Below are positions 23,740-34,806 of a DNA stretch of 64,000 nucleotides, one piece after another. How positions within the stretch are numbered: position 1 is the first letter of the stretch; every line of letters begins with the position of its first letter. Location: positions 150,853,741 to 150,917,740 of the forward strand of contig CM041465.1 of NCBI GenBank assembly GCA_023213395.1, read 5' to 3'. This stretch comes from Cycas panzhihuaensis. Taxonomy: Eukaryota > Cycadophyta. A program made the translations under genes and the position numbers. The notes under the pieces are model-generated. The model did not search any database, was not told the origin of the DNA, and was given only the letters and a program-made list of their open reading frames with translations.

Positions 23740-26370
23740 TGTTTCCCAGCTATCAGGAATGGATTTAGGACGAGTCAACTCAGGCAAGCTCAGGTATATG
23801 TTTCTCACTCCCATCCTCACTTTCACTTGGCCGAGGTTGCTTAGTGTATTGCTTGATGCATGCTTACTTATCATTTATGTGATTGCACTGCTTTCTTGCC
23901 TGATCACGTTGCTTATGCCTGTCGCACACCACTCAGCCTGTGACGACCCACTGTGAGGGCACTCCTCAGCGAGTCATGCACCCAATATGACGCTCAGCCA
24001 CCCATAACATCTCCACAGCTCCTCAAGCACCATAGTTGGTCATGTCTCGTCCATGACAACAATCCTGTCTCTATGTTGATTCTCTTTCTAGTATGATAAG
24101 ACCCCCATTGAGATCTGTTTCTCTCTTCTGGCCACTTGTTAGCCATATGGGTAGGAATTTCTAACCTAACTAGCCTCATCATACCCTCTGTTTAGCTTTA
24201 GGCCCTATTTCTGCCCTAATTTTAGCTTGCAGGCCCACACCACTGTAAACTTAGTGGTACCGTAATATTTACCATGGTATCATGAAGTTTACTGCGGTGC
24301 GACCGTTTAAAATTATTTTTTAAACAGTCGTGGCAGTTCCCGCTCTTTTTGTAGAACTGCCACGTGGCACCCACACACACCCACCTCCCCATAACCCTAA
24401 ATGCTCATTTAGAGTTAAGGGGAATATAAAACCCAAAAAGGAACTCATTTGGGCCTCTTCTCCATTTATTTTTTTGGCACTACTCTAGCTCTCTCTCTAG
24501 GACTGTCAAGGAATCTACTCTTTGGCTCTAGTGATCCTTCCACAGGGATACTAACTACATCTCAAGCCTTGCTCCAGCAGCTCAGGCCCTCTCTTTACAG
24601 GTCTACATCATGGTAGAAGGAAGACTCACAACAACTCAACAAAGCTAGCACCAAAGTTCCAAGATCTTAGTTGTGCTCCCACGTTTACCTCCTCTTCAGC
24701 CCAGGCTTGGAAAGCCTATCAAGTATAGGCTTCTTCTCCTAATTTTTGGTAAGAACAAGCTCTTACTTCCTGTTACAAGGTAACTCTCTAATGTTTATCT
24801 AAAATTCATATTTTTCTCCTCCCTTCCATGAATAGTCTTTAGTTGTTTTTTGCTCTTAGCTTGGCATCCTATAGGAGCTTGCCCACTGCTCCCTATTTTA
24901 CAGTACTCTCTCTCTCATTTCTTGCAGGCTTACTTCAAGATGGTTGTGCAAGAGGGTTATATAAGGAAGGGTAAAGGGAGAAAGGTGGGATCAGTCCCCT
25001 CGTTGACCTTCTCCCCAAGGGTCAAAACCCTTCCCTTCCTTCCTCTTTCGCCTCATGCCTCTCTTGGAGTTGGGTCAGGGATTTTGAGAGCCTATTCCCA
25101 GATCTAAAACAGCATTGGCAACCCCTTGCCATGCTAGTTTCAGACCTGCACTTACTGGTTTTGGGCACCACATAAGCCCTAAAACCCTTCTTGGTTGGTC
25201 TATGACCCTTAGCTCATCCCAACTTGATGATTTGTTGTCCATAACACTTCATCTCTTGGGTTTGCTTGCATATCATTTTGTTGGTCTATTTCTTTTCTTA
25301 TTTGTTGTCCCATATAGCCAGTATACTTTGTTTTTCCTTCCCTCAAGGCTACGTGGAGACATCTGTGGGTGAGTTGGCCATTCTGAGGCTAACTCCTTCA
25401 CTTTGGATACCGTTTGGTATTGCTGCTTACTTGAGTTTTGATTAGAGTTTTGGAGTAGTGTGTGACAGTTCTTTGACTTGATTTACTATCAATTTCTTTG
25501 TATTTACATACACATACATTAGGTATACTTGGCATCCCCTCTTCCGGGAGGGAGAAACTCTCGTGTTATGATTAGCAGGCTTCGCAGAAATAGAAATATG
25601 CATGAAGAAAACTTATTGACAGCTTAGTCTTTTGTTGGTAGTATTTCTTTGTTTCCTTTTGCCTTTCTTTATATTGCTTTGTTTTTTTTCTGCATGTTTG
25701 GGGAAGGTAAGATAGCCCCTTAACCGCTCACGGTAACCGTCACCAGCTAGTCCCTCACTTGCATGACAAGTTTGAGAGGGAGAGCGCGCAAAGAATCGAA
25801 GGTCACAACACTCCAACCGCACTACATTTCGAGGTATTCTTCTTCTTTTTTTGGTCCTTTCCTGTAGTGTTTTCTTTTAAGCATATGTTTGCATGCTAAA
25901 ACACATAGGAAACGAAAAAGAGAAAAAGAACCCATCCTTGCATTTGTGCATCGCTTTTGTTTATAGTTATTTATATCGCGTGTAGGTAGGTTTTTTTGAT
26001 GTGAGTCATCCGTTCCTCACCTCCCCACCTAGCCCACATGTAGAGCACCATGCTATACATATTTTCTTACCCGTCGCCTTCTCCCTCTCTTAAGAAGGCA
26101 TGACTCTTTAGGGTCCCTTTTCCTCTTCCCGACCATCCAAGGGGTAGGAGGGCCTCTTCTTTTGGAATGATCCAAAGCCTTGCCTTACGTCCTTCTCCAA
26201 AGATTGCCCAAAGGTAATTAGCTGCCATTTGCAGGTCCTTAATCTGCACTCCGGCACGTGGATGCCTTGCATGGTGTTTTCCTTGCTATTATATCCCGCT
26301 CATAGCCTGACTACATCTTAGTTAGTCACATCTTGCTAAACATAGGGGACCACCCTGTAGACGCATTTCA
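23740..26370 (+). repeat. 3' LTR of gypsy element C
   Basis: Starts TGTTTCCCAGC after the PPT and ends CGCATTTCA before the duplication GGATT. Length is 2631 bp. It holds hairpin 1 (24239-24298), a hairpin 2 with perfect 11-base arms CGTGGCAGTTC/GAACTGCCACG (24329-24339 and 24354-24364) and a TATA box (24425-24431). Open frames inside match the 5' LTR only as DNA. Confidence 0.9.
24329..24364. repeat. Hairpin 2 of the LTR of C
   Basis: Perfect 11-base arms with a 14-base loop, 61 bases upstream of the TATA box. The 5' LTR copy (12714-12724 and 12740-12750) has lost some pairs. E has a comparable hairpin in its LTR (51717-51750) with the same outer CGTGGC/GCCACG pairs. Confidence 0.7.
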
Positions 26371-26375
26371 GGATT

Positions 26376-27700
26376 CATAATATTTGGAGATGATACCTTT
26401 CATGAATCGATTGGTAATGGTAATATATCCCTAATGATAGATATAGGAGAATGTAGACATCTTGATGATGTCTTATATGTCCTAGTGTTAAATAAAAATT
26501 TATTACCTATAGGGTAGATGATGGGACAAGACTACAAAGTTATCTCTGACAATGGTGATTATGTAATCAAAGATAAAAAGAGAAACAAAGTTGTAGTTAC
26601 AAAATAGAAGATGAACAAGGATCGATTGTTCAAACTTATTCTTACTCCTTCAAATACCTATGCCCTTAGAACTTTAGCTAAATTGGATAGCGAGTTGTGG
26701 CATAAAATATTTAGCCATCTTAATTAGAATAGTTTGGCCCTTTATGAAGTGAATGGATATGGTAAATGGATTACCATATATTGAAGTGAATAAAAACCTA
26801 TGTGAAGGATGTATTCTTGGAAAACATCATAGAGAAATTTTTCTAGACTTCATTCATCAAACATCGAGCCCACTTCAATTAGTATCTACAGATATTTGCA
26901 ATCTTATGAATATTCCCTCACTATCAAGTGTTAGGTACTTCATCACATTCATAGATGATTTCACAAGGAGACATGGGTATTCTTCCTCAAATATAAATCA
27001 GATGCCTTTTAACACTTTGTTGACTTCAAAACCTTTGTGGAGTAACAAAGTGGATATAAGGTTCTATCCCTAAGATCATATAATGGGGGAGAATTTATTT
27101 CTAATGCATTCAAAGATTATTATGTACACCATAGCATTAGAAGGCAATTCACTAATCCGTACACTCCACAGTAAAACAATGTAGTAGAGTAGAAAAATCG
27201 CATGATAGTTGAAATGGCTAGGTGTATGCTAAAGGATAAGAATTTGGGACATGAATTTTGGGTTGAAGTAGTACATACAACTATTTATTTACTCAATAGG
27301 TGCTCCACTAAAGCCCTTAGGTGGAAAACTCCTAAAGAAGCTTAGACTAGTTATAAACTAAGCATACACTATCTAAAAGTCTTTTGATGCCTTGTCTATG
27401 CTCACATTCCTGATCAACAAAGATCTAAGTTGGATGATCATAGCATCAAATGTATTGTCCTTAATTATAGTGAAACATCCACGTCATATAAGGTTTATGA
27501 CCCCAAATCAAAAAGGGTCATATTAAGTAGAGATGCTAAATTCCAAGAGGATACCTATTATCAAGACATTTAAGAAAAGAAGGAAGTTGTAGTTAAGTTT
27601 GACACATCATCCAAATCTAAATATGTGGCTTCTATGTTTGACTCTAGAAGAGTCATCAATGAACCTAGTAGGGAGGGAACTTCCTCTCAACCTCCACCAT
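26376..27700 (+). pseudogene. Protease end and integrase of copia element A
   Basis: Continuation of the frame cut at 12118. Short protease-like sequence (I-F-G-D-D-T, then L-D-D-V-L-Y-V) leads into the integrase zinc-binding domain: L-W-H-K-I-F-S-H-L at about 26695 and C-E-G-C-I-L-G-K near 26800. In the catalytic core the first aspartate is kept (T-D-I-C, 26891-26893). The second is tyrosine (R-S-Y-N-G-G-E-F, codon 27079-27081), and the glutamate is kept (V-V-E, 27187-27189). Many TAG and TAA codons sit where CAG, CAA or TGG are expected. Enzyme activity is not possible from this copy. Confidence 0.75.
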
Positions 27701-29348
27701 AAAATCTACCAAAATTGATCCATTAGAATCATGACTTATGTAATATCTTGGATAATAATTGTAGATCCACATACTCATATAGGGGTAATTTTGCCCTTAT
27801 GAGCAAAGTATTAGAGACTCATGAGCCTCAAACCTTTAATGAGGCTAGTCAACGTGAATGTTGGTGAAAAGCAATAGAAGATGAATACAACTCTATTGTT
27901 AAAAATAACACTTGGGAGCTATTCAATTTACCTCTAAAGAAAAGAACTATTGGTACTAAATGGATCTACAAGACTAAGTTTCACTCAGATGGCTCCATTG
28001 ACAAATAAAAGGATAGATTAGTTGCTAAGGGGTATGCTCAAAAATAAGGCATTGACTATGCTGAAACCTTTATCTATATTGCTCAAATGGAATCAATTAG
28101 AATGATGATGAGCTTAGTAGACCAAATAGGTTGGTTTACCAAATGGATGTTAAAAGTGACTTCCTTAATGGATATATCAAAGAGGATATTTATGTCACTC
28201 AACCCCTCAGTTTTGAAGTCAAGGGGGCAAAAACAAAAGTGTATAAACTAAAAAAGACACTCAATGGTTTAAAATGAGCACCTAGGGCTTAGTATTCCCA
28301 CATAAATAAATACTTTAGAGATCAAGGGTTTCAAAGATCTTAAGCAAATCCTAATCTATATATTCAACTCAAGGGAGATTCAATCCTACTAGTAGGGCTT
28401 TATGTAGATGACCTTGTATATACTAAAAATGACTTCACTTATTACGTCAATTTAAAGATATTATGTGTAAAGAATTTGAGATGATATATTTGGGACTAAT
28501 GCATTACTTCCTAGACTTGGAAGTATGGTAAGATAAGAATGTCATTTTCATTTCCCAACAAAAATATACTTTGGATTTATTACAAAAGATCATGATGATA
28601 AACTCTAAACTAGTGGCAACTCTAGTTAAAACTAGAATCAAGCTCTCTAAGTTAAATGACTCTACATCAGTCGACCAAACACTTTACAGATAACTTATCA
28701 GTAGCTTAATATATTTGACATCTACTTGACTTGATATAACACACTCAGTTAGTGTTGTGTCTGGGTTTATGCAATGTCCAAATACTACCCATTGGCAAGT
28801 AGCCAAGAGAATTCTCTGATATCTCAAAGGAACTCTAGAATATGGGCTATATTACAAAGCTTCTCTAAAATTTCAGTTGACTAGCTATATAGACTTAGAT
28901 TGGGCAGAAGATATTGATGATAGGAAATCAACAATAGGTTATATATTTAGCATGGGATCAGTAACCATAGTATTGAGTACAAAGAAACAAAACATAGTTT
29001 TCTTATCTAAAACTGAGGCAAAATACAAAGCAGTAGTAGCAGGTGCATGTGAATCAGTTTGTTTAAGAAGACTACTATAAGATTTCCAGCTAAAACAGAA
29101 AAGTCCCACTAGAATTTGATGTGATAATTAGAGTACTATTTAAATGGTAAAGAATCCAATTTTTCATGATAGAATAAAACACATTGAGATTCAATATCAT
29201 TTTATTTGAGAACTAGTATAAGAAAAATAAATTAAACCAGCCTATTGCAGCACTGAAGACCAAACAACAGATATATTTATAAAGGCATTGGGCAAAGCCA
29301 AATTTTAGAAATTTAGAGGCAGCTTGAGAGTTATTCACATTAGGTATT
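27701..29348 (+). pseudogene. RT and RNase H of copia element A
   Basis: RT begins near 27840 with the conserved W-x-K-A-I-E-D-E-Y and T-W-E-L-F region. It continues with K-W-I-Y-K-T-K-F and L-V-A-K-G-Y-A-Q-K. The catalytic Y-V-D-D-L is intact at 28401-28415. RNase H follows at about 28870-29330 with D-x-D-W-A, R-K-S-T-I-G-Y and T-E-A-K-Y, ending in the usual copia D-Q-x-x-D-I-F-x-K block. Frameshifts occur near 28110 and in the 28250-28330 region, and stops are frequent. The unit ends at a weak PPT-like AGGGAAGAA (29351-29359) before the 3' LTR. Confidence 0.75.
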
Positions 29349-29359
29349 ATAGGGAAGAA

Positions 29360-29664
29360 TGTTGAGATAACACCTAATGTACATATAGAGATGTACACCT
29401 AGGGCCCCTCAAAGCCACCATTGGGACTCCCTAGCATACCTTGAGCCACAAATTAGCTACCATATGCTGATATATTGTTATTAAGGTATACGCTTCTTTT
29501 ATTAATTTTATTTTTTTAATATTAACTTGAATTATGTGCAGGTTAGGTTGAGAAACTTCTCGCCTCCCTAAATTATCTATAAATAGGGTGAGAATACCTC
29601 TTTGGTGTTTTTTAACACTGCCTACTATTCATCAGAGATTTTTAATTTGAGTAAGCATGTACTT
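29360..29664 (+). repeat. 3' LTR of element A, first part
   Basis: Starts TGTTGAGATAACACC as the 5' LTR does and aligns with it until GCATGTACTT, where element B begins. It includes the first copy of the target duplication TACTT (29660-29664). The LTR resumes at 37284. Confidence 0.9.
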
Positions 29665-29961
29665 TGAAAAGGGTTAATGACATAAGGTCATTACATTAGT
29701 TAATTATTTCCAAAAAGGGTCTTAAGCAAACTTTAAATTAGATCACTTAAGTGAAATGCACTTTTATGTGCATTATGTGTAATTTCATTTCACCTAACTC
29801 AAATGCTCCCTTTCTCAGTATAAAAGTAAAGCTCAATGGAGGAGATTCATTCTTACCTCCCCATTTTGTGAGAGCTACTTTCTTTCTCTCAAGTCTCTCT
29901 TACTCCCATATTTGCCTTTGTGTTTAGTGCATGGAGATGAAGGATAGATCCACTCTTTTCA
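29665..29961 (+). repeat. 5' LTR of copia element B
   Basis: Starts TGAAAAGGGTTAATG and ends CACTCTTTTCA. A TATA box lies at 29819-29826. It agrees with the 3' LTR at all but about eleven positions by eye. Confidence 0.93.
29819..29826 (+). promoter_or_regulatory. TATA box of the LTR of B
   Basis: TATAAAAG about 155 bases into the LTR, conserved in the 3' LTR. Expected U3 promoter position. Confidence 0.65.
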
Positions 29962-29963
29962 TG

Positions 29964-29975
29964 TGGTATCAGAGC
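29964..29975 (+). other. Primer binding site of element B
   Basis: TGGTATCAGAGC, two bases after the LTR end. It is the standard copia site for initiator methionine tRNA. Confidence 0.9.
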
Positions 29976-30450
29976 TTGCTTCCTTTATATTCCCCACTTG
30001 TACTTGCAATGGAGCCATCACTTCCTTCTCCCCCATAATCCATGTGGTGAAGGAGATTGTGAAAGTGAATTTAGAAATATTTTCAAGTTATTATGATAGT
30101 ATATTTTGTATTGTTTGCTTTTCCTTTCTCTTTTATAGGTTTGAAAGCATAATACAAGGAGTTGTAAGGCCCAAGGATTCCAATCCTTTGCTGGCCATTC
30201 ATGCTATCTCATTCTTCTTTCTCTTTTCCCTTTTTTATCCATTTATGAGGAAAAATCTTTGTAGAACTTTTCCAAAGATTTAGAAGAATGATTGTAAGGG
30301 GAGTTTTTACCCATTCTTTTTAAAGAATTTTGAGCCATTTAAAATATCTATCATTGTATGCTCTCACCTTACCCATATTGGGATCCTGGTGATCAAAAAA
30401 TGATGGAAATTTCATATGGTATCATGTGTTAATGTGATATTAGCAAGCTG

Positions 30451-30830
30451 AAATTTCTGCAGAAATATAATTTGATTACTAATTTTCACAGGTATGCAAA
30501 ATCTTCTACAGATATCCAATTGAAGTGATTCCAATCTCAAACATGGGGCTCTGAGTCTACTTTCTAATGCAAAAATCGGCACCTAATTTGGATGTCGTAT
30601 GAGGAAGTTATTGCTGTTTTAGTGAACAGCAGTTATTTTTAGTAAGAATTCTAGAAAAATATAATTTCCTAACTTTGCGAGGCTGTCAAAAATGTTCCAG
30701 AACTCATTTGGACCTGATTCCACTTCCTGACGATGAAGCTCTGAGTTAGTTTGCAGCACAAAAATCAGCACTCCATTTCAACATCGTGGGAGAAAGTTAT
30801 TGCAGATTTAGTGAAGAGTACTTTTTTTTG
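30451..30830 (+). repeat. Degenerate 189-base tandem repeat in the leader of B
   Basis: Two units share GATTCCA...CTCTGAGT followed by GCA-AAAATC-GCAC and GAGGAAGTTATTGC-like words. The GATTCC landmarks are at 30527 and 30716. The units are clearly related but diverged. Confidence 0.55.
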
Positions 30831-31714
30831 TATTAACAAAAAAAAAAAGAAAAAAAAAATGAAGAAAATTTCTTCCTTTTTATAAGGCTTAAAAGCCCAT
30901 TGTAAAAGTGAGAAAAAAACACCTAGATCAGAGCAATATCTGGTGTTCTCACTGACTTATTAGCATTGCATTCTAGCACTCTAAAATCACTCAAAGCAAG
31001 CACTCCAAAGACACTTCAAGCAAGCACTCCAAAAGCACTCCAAGCAAGCATTATTTTCAGTTAAATGTACATTTGATGTAATTCGATAATCTTTTCACTC
31101 TTCCTAAAAGGAACGTATCACATACGCTATTTTCTGCCATCTTGTACCTATTCATACACTCGCCAAGGTTGAGATACCTTGGTTGGCAGAATGCCGTGCC
31201 ATAAAGGAGGTGTGGGTTTCAAGTTGGGATTGGACTAAACCGGAATATTGGTGAGGTTTGGTTAGCCATACCATCATGCCTCAATCAGGGATCATCCTGA
31301 TAACCAACCAGGAAAACTGAAACTTTAATACAAGATTAAAATATACCCAATCCAATATCCATCATAGCCATGGGTATGCACGTACCACTCTTTAGAGGAG
31401 GTATATAGCTGCTCATTGGTGAACTGGGTGAGAATTGGGAGTACTTAGGCTCCGTTGTGACTTGGATTTCATCACCAAGCATGATTGCGGGTATCGTGGG
31501 TGAAGGCCAAATTAATTCTAATAGAAGCCTAGGCATCCCTTCAACAACCTCAACTACACGTTGGACACAAGTTAGAGGTTATTGGGTTGATTACACATCC
31601 TACATTCGAGTTTCAAGTTGTATAAACCCAATGATGTCAACTTCTACATTGGCCTACAATCTTGTATATTGATCACTTACTTATTTGTAAAAAGTGATCC
31701 ATAGTGTAATCATA

Positions 31715-31850
31715 ATCATAGTGCTTCTCATATTCCTGCTGCGTCAGGTTAATATTTGCCACAAGTGTTAGTGGCCAATTTTTATCATAGTGCTTCTCAT
31801 ATTCCTGCTGCGTCAAGTTAATATTTGTCACAAGTGTTGGTGACTTTTCT
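31715..31850 (+). repeat. Two-copy 69-base tandem repeat in the leader of B
   Basis: Units start at 31715 and 31784 with ATCATAGTGCTTCTCATATT. They differ at only a few positions, so this duplication is recent compared with the 189-base repeat upstream. Confidence 0.8.
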
Positions 31851-32006
31851 CTAAGTTGCTCCCTTCATCTTTGAGTAACCATTCTCACTTCTTCTTCCTT
31901 CTTCTACACTACTTCATTACATTTCCCATTTGTAAATAGTGATCGGTCATTTATTGCCATCACTTTTATAGTTCCTTATTCATTTCTTCCCTTCTAAAAA
32001 GACACA

Positions 32007-32711
32007 ATGTCTTCACAGTTCAAGCAAAATGTAAACTGCATTCTAAAAGGGAAAGAAAATTGGGACATGTGGTTCACTGGTGTCGAAATCTTTGCAAAGT
32101 ATGAAGGTCTATGGAGAGATCACTTACAACCTACACCACATTGCGGCTACAACTACCACAGCTGCTTCGACGGGAGGTGCTCCAACTGCCCCCACCAAGT
32201 CGTAGCTAAACACCAATGGGAACTTGATGATGATAAAATCTGTGTAGGGATATTGCTTGTCACTGATTATTCCCTGCATAATCTCATTGATGAAGTTGTA
32301 CATGATACATCATGGAAAGTTCTTGAAGTTCTTAAGAAGAACTTTGACACTAAATCAGACTTAGAATTTGTTCACTTAGTGCTAAAGATGAACAAATTGA
32401 AAATGCAGAAAGGACATGCAAGTGAGACAATCAATCTCCTTCGTCCAATCAAGCAAGCCATTGATAAATATTTTAAAACTCAATGCATTACATGGGCTTT
32501 CTTGATTCAGTTATGTCTCCATATCCCAAATTATAAAAATCTATTGGGAAGTCTTCAATCCAGTGGAACTTTGAAGACCCTAAACTTTGAGGATCTTGCT
32601 GATAAGTTCATTGAATTTGATAAGACCTTTGATACCAACTTTGCCACTACATCAGATCTAATTGATGCTGCTTTTGAAGTGGAAGAAGATCTTTGTTACA
32701 CCAAAAATTAA
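32007..32711 (+). pseudogene. Gag of copia element B (capsid part)
   Basis: An open frame of 234 residues from ATG 32007, the best-kept copia gag here. It starts with the conserved G-K-E-N-W-D-M-W pattern, has a central helix-rich core (L-K-M-N-K-L-K-M-Q-K-G) and ends at a stop just before the nucleocapsid. The region A-A-T-T-T-T-A-A expected near residue 45 reads instead as a Cys/His-rich stretch, which points to a compensated frameshift at about 32130-32200. The stop at 32709-32711 separates it from the Gly/Arg-rich linker and zinc knuckle, which follow in the same frame. Confidence 0.75.
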
Positions 32712-33330
32712 GGTCAATACTCTCATAGAGGTGGTAATTCTCGTGGAAGAGGAAGAGGTAGACAACAAGGACAACGTCCTCTTAGTCAACAGGCTCCTCA
32801 ATTCCAACAAAAATAGTCTCAAGGCCAAGGCCAAAATAATCAACCTGGACCTAGATCCAGTAATCAAAGACAATCCATCCAGCCCAATACTTGGTCTGGA
32901 AATCAAACAATTGTGTGCCAAAGGTGTAATAGAAGAGGACATTATGCCAAAAATTGTAGAATTGCCACCAACAAACTACCAAGTTATCAACAGCGCCATG
33001 GTGCACATAATGTTGATAATACTTCTTTTGAAGATGCTTTTGGTGGAACACAATTTGCTCATGCACACCTTCAAAGAATTGGGACCACTTCATCAAATGT
33101 TGTTGATAGATCCACTAAGTATATTGAGGCTCATTGTGGCTTTGCTTATTCACTTTTGTCTTCACCACTTGGAGTTGCAAATAGTGCTACCTCAAATACT
33201 TCATCGTGGATCATGGATACTGGAGCAACACAACACATGACTTGTCATTGCCAGTTCTTTTAAGATATTGACTCTGAAGTTCGTGGTGTTGTACACATGG
33301 CTGACAAATCATCTCAACTAGTCGAAGGAC
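32712..33330 (+). pseudogene. Nucleocapsid tail and protease of copia element B
   Basis: A Gly/Arg/Gln-rich linker leads to a complete zinc knuckle C-Q-R-C-N-R-R-G-H-Y-A-K-N-C (CX2CX4HX4C) at about 32916-32957. The aspartic protease follows with W-I-M-D-T-G-A-T-Q-H-M-T; the catalytic aspartate codon is 33216-33218. Stops lie in the linker (about 32815) and near 33261, after the first protease motif. The protease motif itself is canonical, so loss of function comes from the stops. Confidence 0.8.
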
Positions 33331-34806
33331 TTGGGCCATTTTCTGAAACTCCTGTGCCTTCCAGATTTTACACTTATTGATGTTTTATATATTCCTGCTC
33401 TAAAGCAAAATCTGCTCTCCTTGTCCACCCTTGTCTCTTGTGGATTTGATCTGAGTGTAACTGCAAACATTCAAACTCTCTGTGTCATTCACCCTCCTTC
33501 AAATACTATGGTTATGACTGGAATTCTTAATGGTAAACTTTTTCACCTAACTGGCTCACCATCCTCTGAAGCCCACTTTGTTGATGATGAATTTGTTTTT
33601 ACCACAACCCTGACTCCTCAAAAGTTGTCCCAAACAGCTCTATGGCATGCTCGTATGGGCCATATCAAAATTGATCGATTAAGAGAACTACAAGACATTC
33701 TTCCTGGTTTGCCTAAGTTCCCCTCTAAGCCCTTTAAATGTGAAGCATGTATTATTGTTAAATCTCAAAGACAACCCTTTCCTCATAGTCAGTGGAAATC
33801 TAGCCAACCTTTGCAGCTTGTACACTCAGATATATGCGGTCCTATGCCCATCCCTTCTATCAAATAGAAGTGGTACTATATTACTTTCATTGATGATTTT
33901 ACCAAGAAAGTATGGGTTGCTTTTCTTGCAAAGAAAGATGAAGCTTTTTCTATGTTTCAAGATTTCAAGGCTCGCGTGGAAAATGAATCTAGATTCAAGA
34001 TCAAAATACTCAGGATTGACAATGGTGGCGAGTACACATCCAATGAGTTTGAATCGTACCTACGTCAACATGGAATCAAACATCAGACCACTGTTATAGG
34101 TACACCCTAGCAAAATGGAGTTGCCAAGCACATGAACAGGACCATCATGAATATGGCTCGTGCTATGCTGGTATATAAGAATGTCCCTATCTATCTTTGG
34201 GATGAGGCTATCTGGACTGCTGTGTATTGCATCAACACTGTTAGTCCCTCCAAGCTCGGCCCCTCTCCACATGAAATGTGGTATGGACAAACCCCCTCTA
34301 TCTCCCACTTCAGAAATTTTGGCTTTACTTGTTATGCTCATATTTTGCAGGAACATAGAAATAAGCTCCAAGATAGAGCCATCAAAGGCATCTTTGTCGG
34401 ATACCCTATGGACAAAAAGGGATATAAGGTTTTTATACCTTCAGAGCGTAAAATCATCATCACTAGAGATGTTATCTTTGCAGAGACTGAAGATCAATTA
34501 CTCAGACTTGACTCTAAGATGCCTTCATACCAATTTAATGATGCTACTGGATTTGATGTCCAGATTCCAAAATTTAGAGGGGGAGATGCTGAACAGTTGC
34601 TTAAAATCTTGGAATCTGACAATAGAGCCTCGGAGGATACAAGCTATGACTCAAATCTAATGTGTACACATCCAGCACCATCATTTGTGAACAGCCAAGT
34701 TGACAAAGGCAAAGCCATAGCAGAAGGATCATCTTCTCCAACATCTGTGGCTGGCCCATCTTCTCCAAAGATCGCCAACTTCCTCCGTGCCAAATATTTC
34801 ACATGA
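33331..34806 (+). pseudogene. Integrase of copia element B
   Basis: The zinc-binding domain has L-W-H-A-R-M-G-H and C-E-A-C (about 33640-33760). The core keeps the first aspartate (S-D-I-C-G, 33829-33831) and the second (R-I-D-N-G-G-E-Y, 34018-34020). The glutamate of the triad is lysine (G-V-A-K, codon 34126-34128; GAG to AAG), so strand transfer would be abolished. Stops lie near 33867 and at 34108-34110 in the P-x-Q-N-G motif. The C-terminal part with K-G-I-F-V-G-Y is long and open to 34806. Confidence 0.8.

Larger units (their letters stand above)
12124..26370 (+). mobile_element. Ty3/gypsy (Tat-type) retrotransposon C nested in A
   Basis: A 14.2 kb element bounded by LTRs of 2636 and 2631 bp and flanked by a perfect duplication GGATT (12119-12123 and 26371-26375). 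It contains PBS, gag, protease, an antisense PMD-like gene, a second RNase H (aRNH) and PPT. RT, its RNase H and integrase are absent, so C could not have moved alone in its present form. The LTR pair differs at about 11% over the first 230 bases by eye. A solo LTR (14907-15483) is nested in its leader. Assignment to Tat rests on the protease motif, the zinc knuckle type, the aRNH and similarity to D and E. Confidence 0.9.
29976..32006 (+). other. Leader of element B with tandem repeats
   Basis: About 2 kb without a supported gene. It contains a two-unit degenerate tandem repeat with a period near 189 bases (about 30451-30830), an A-rich run (about 30837-30862), a short tandem array of AGCACTCCAAA-like units (about 30974-31052) and a two-unit repeat of 69 bases (31715-31850). 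Confidence 0.6.

Noticed and set aside
30974-31052. Short regular repeats resembling an array
   Set aside because: Units abut without spacers in a plant retrotransposon leader. This is a tandem repeat, not a CRISPR array.
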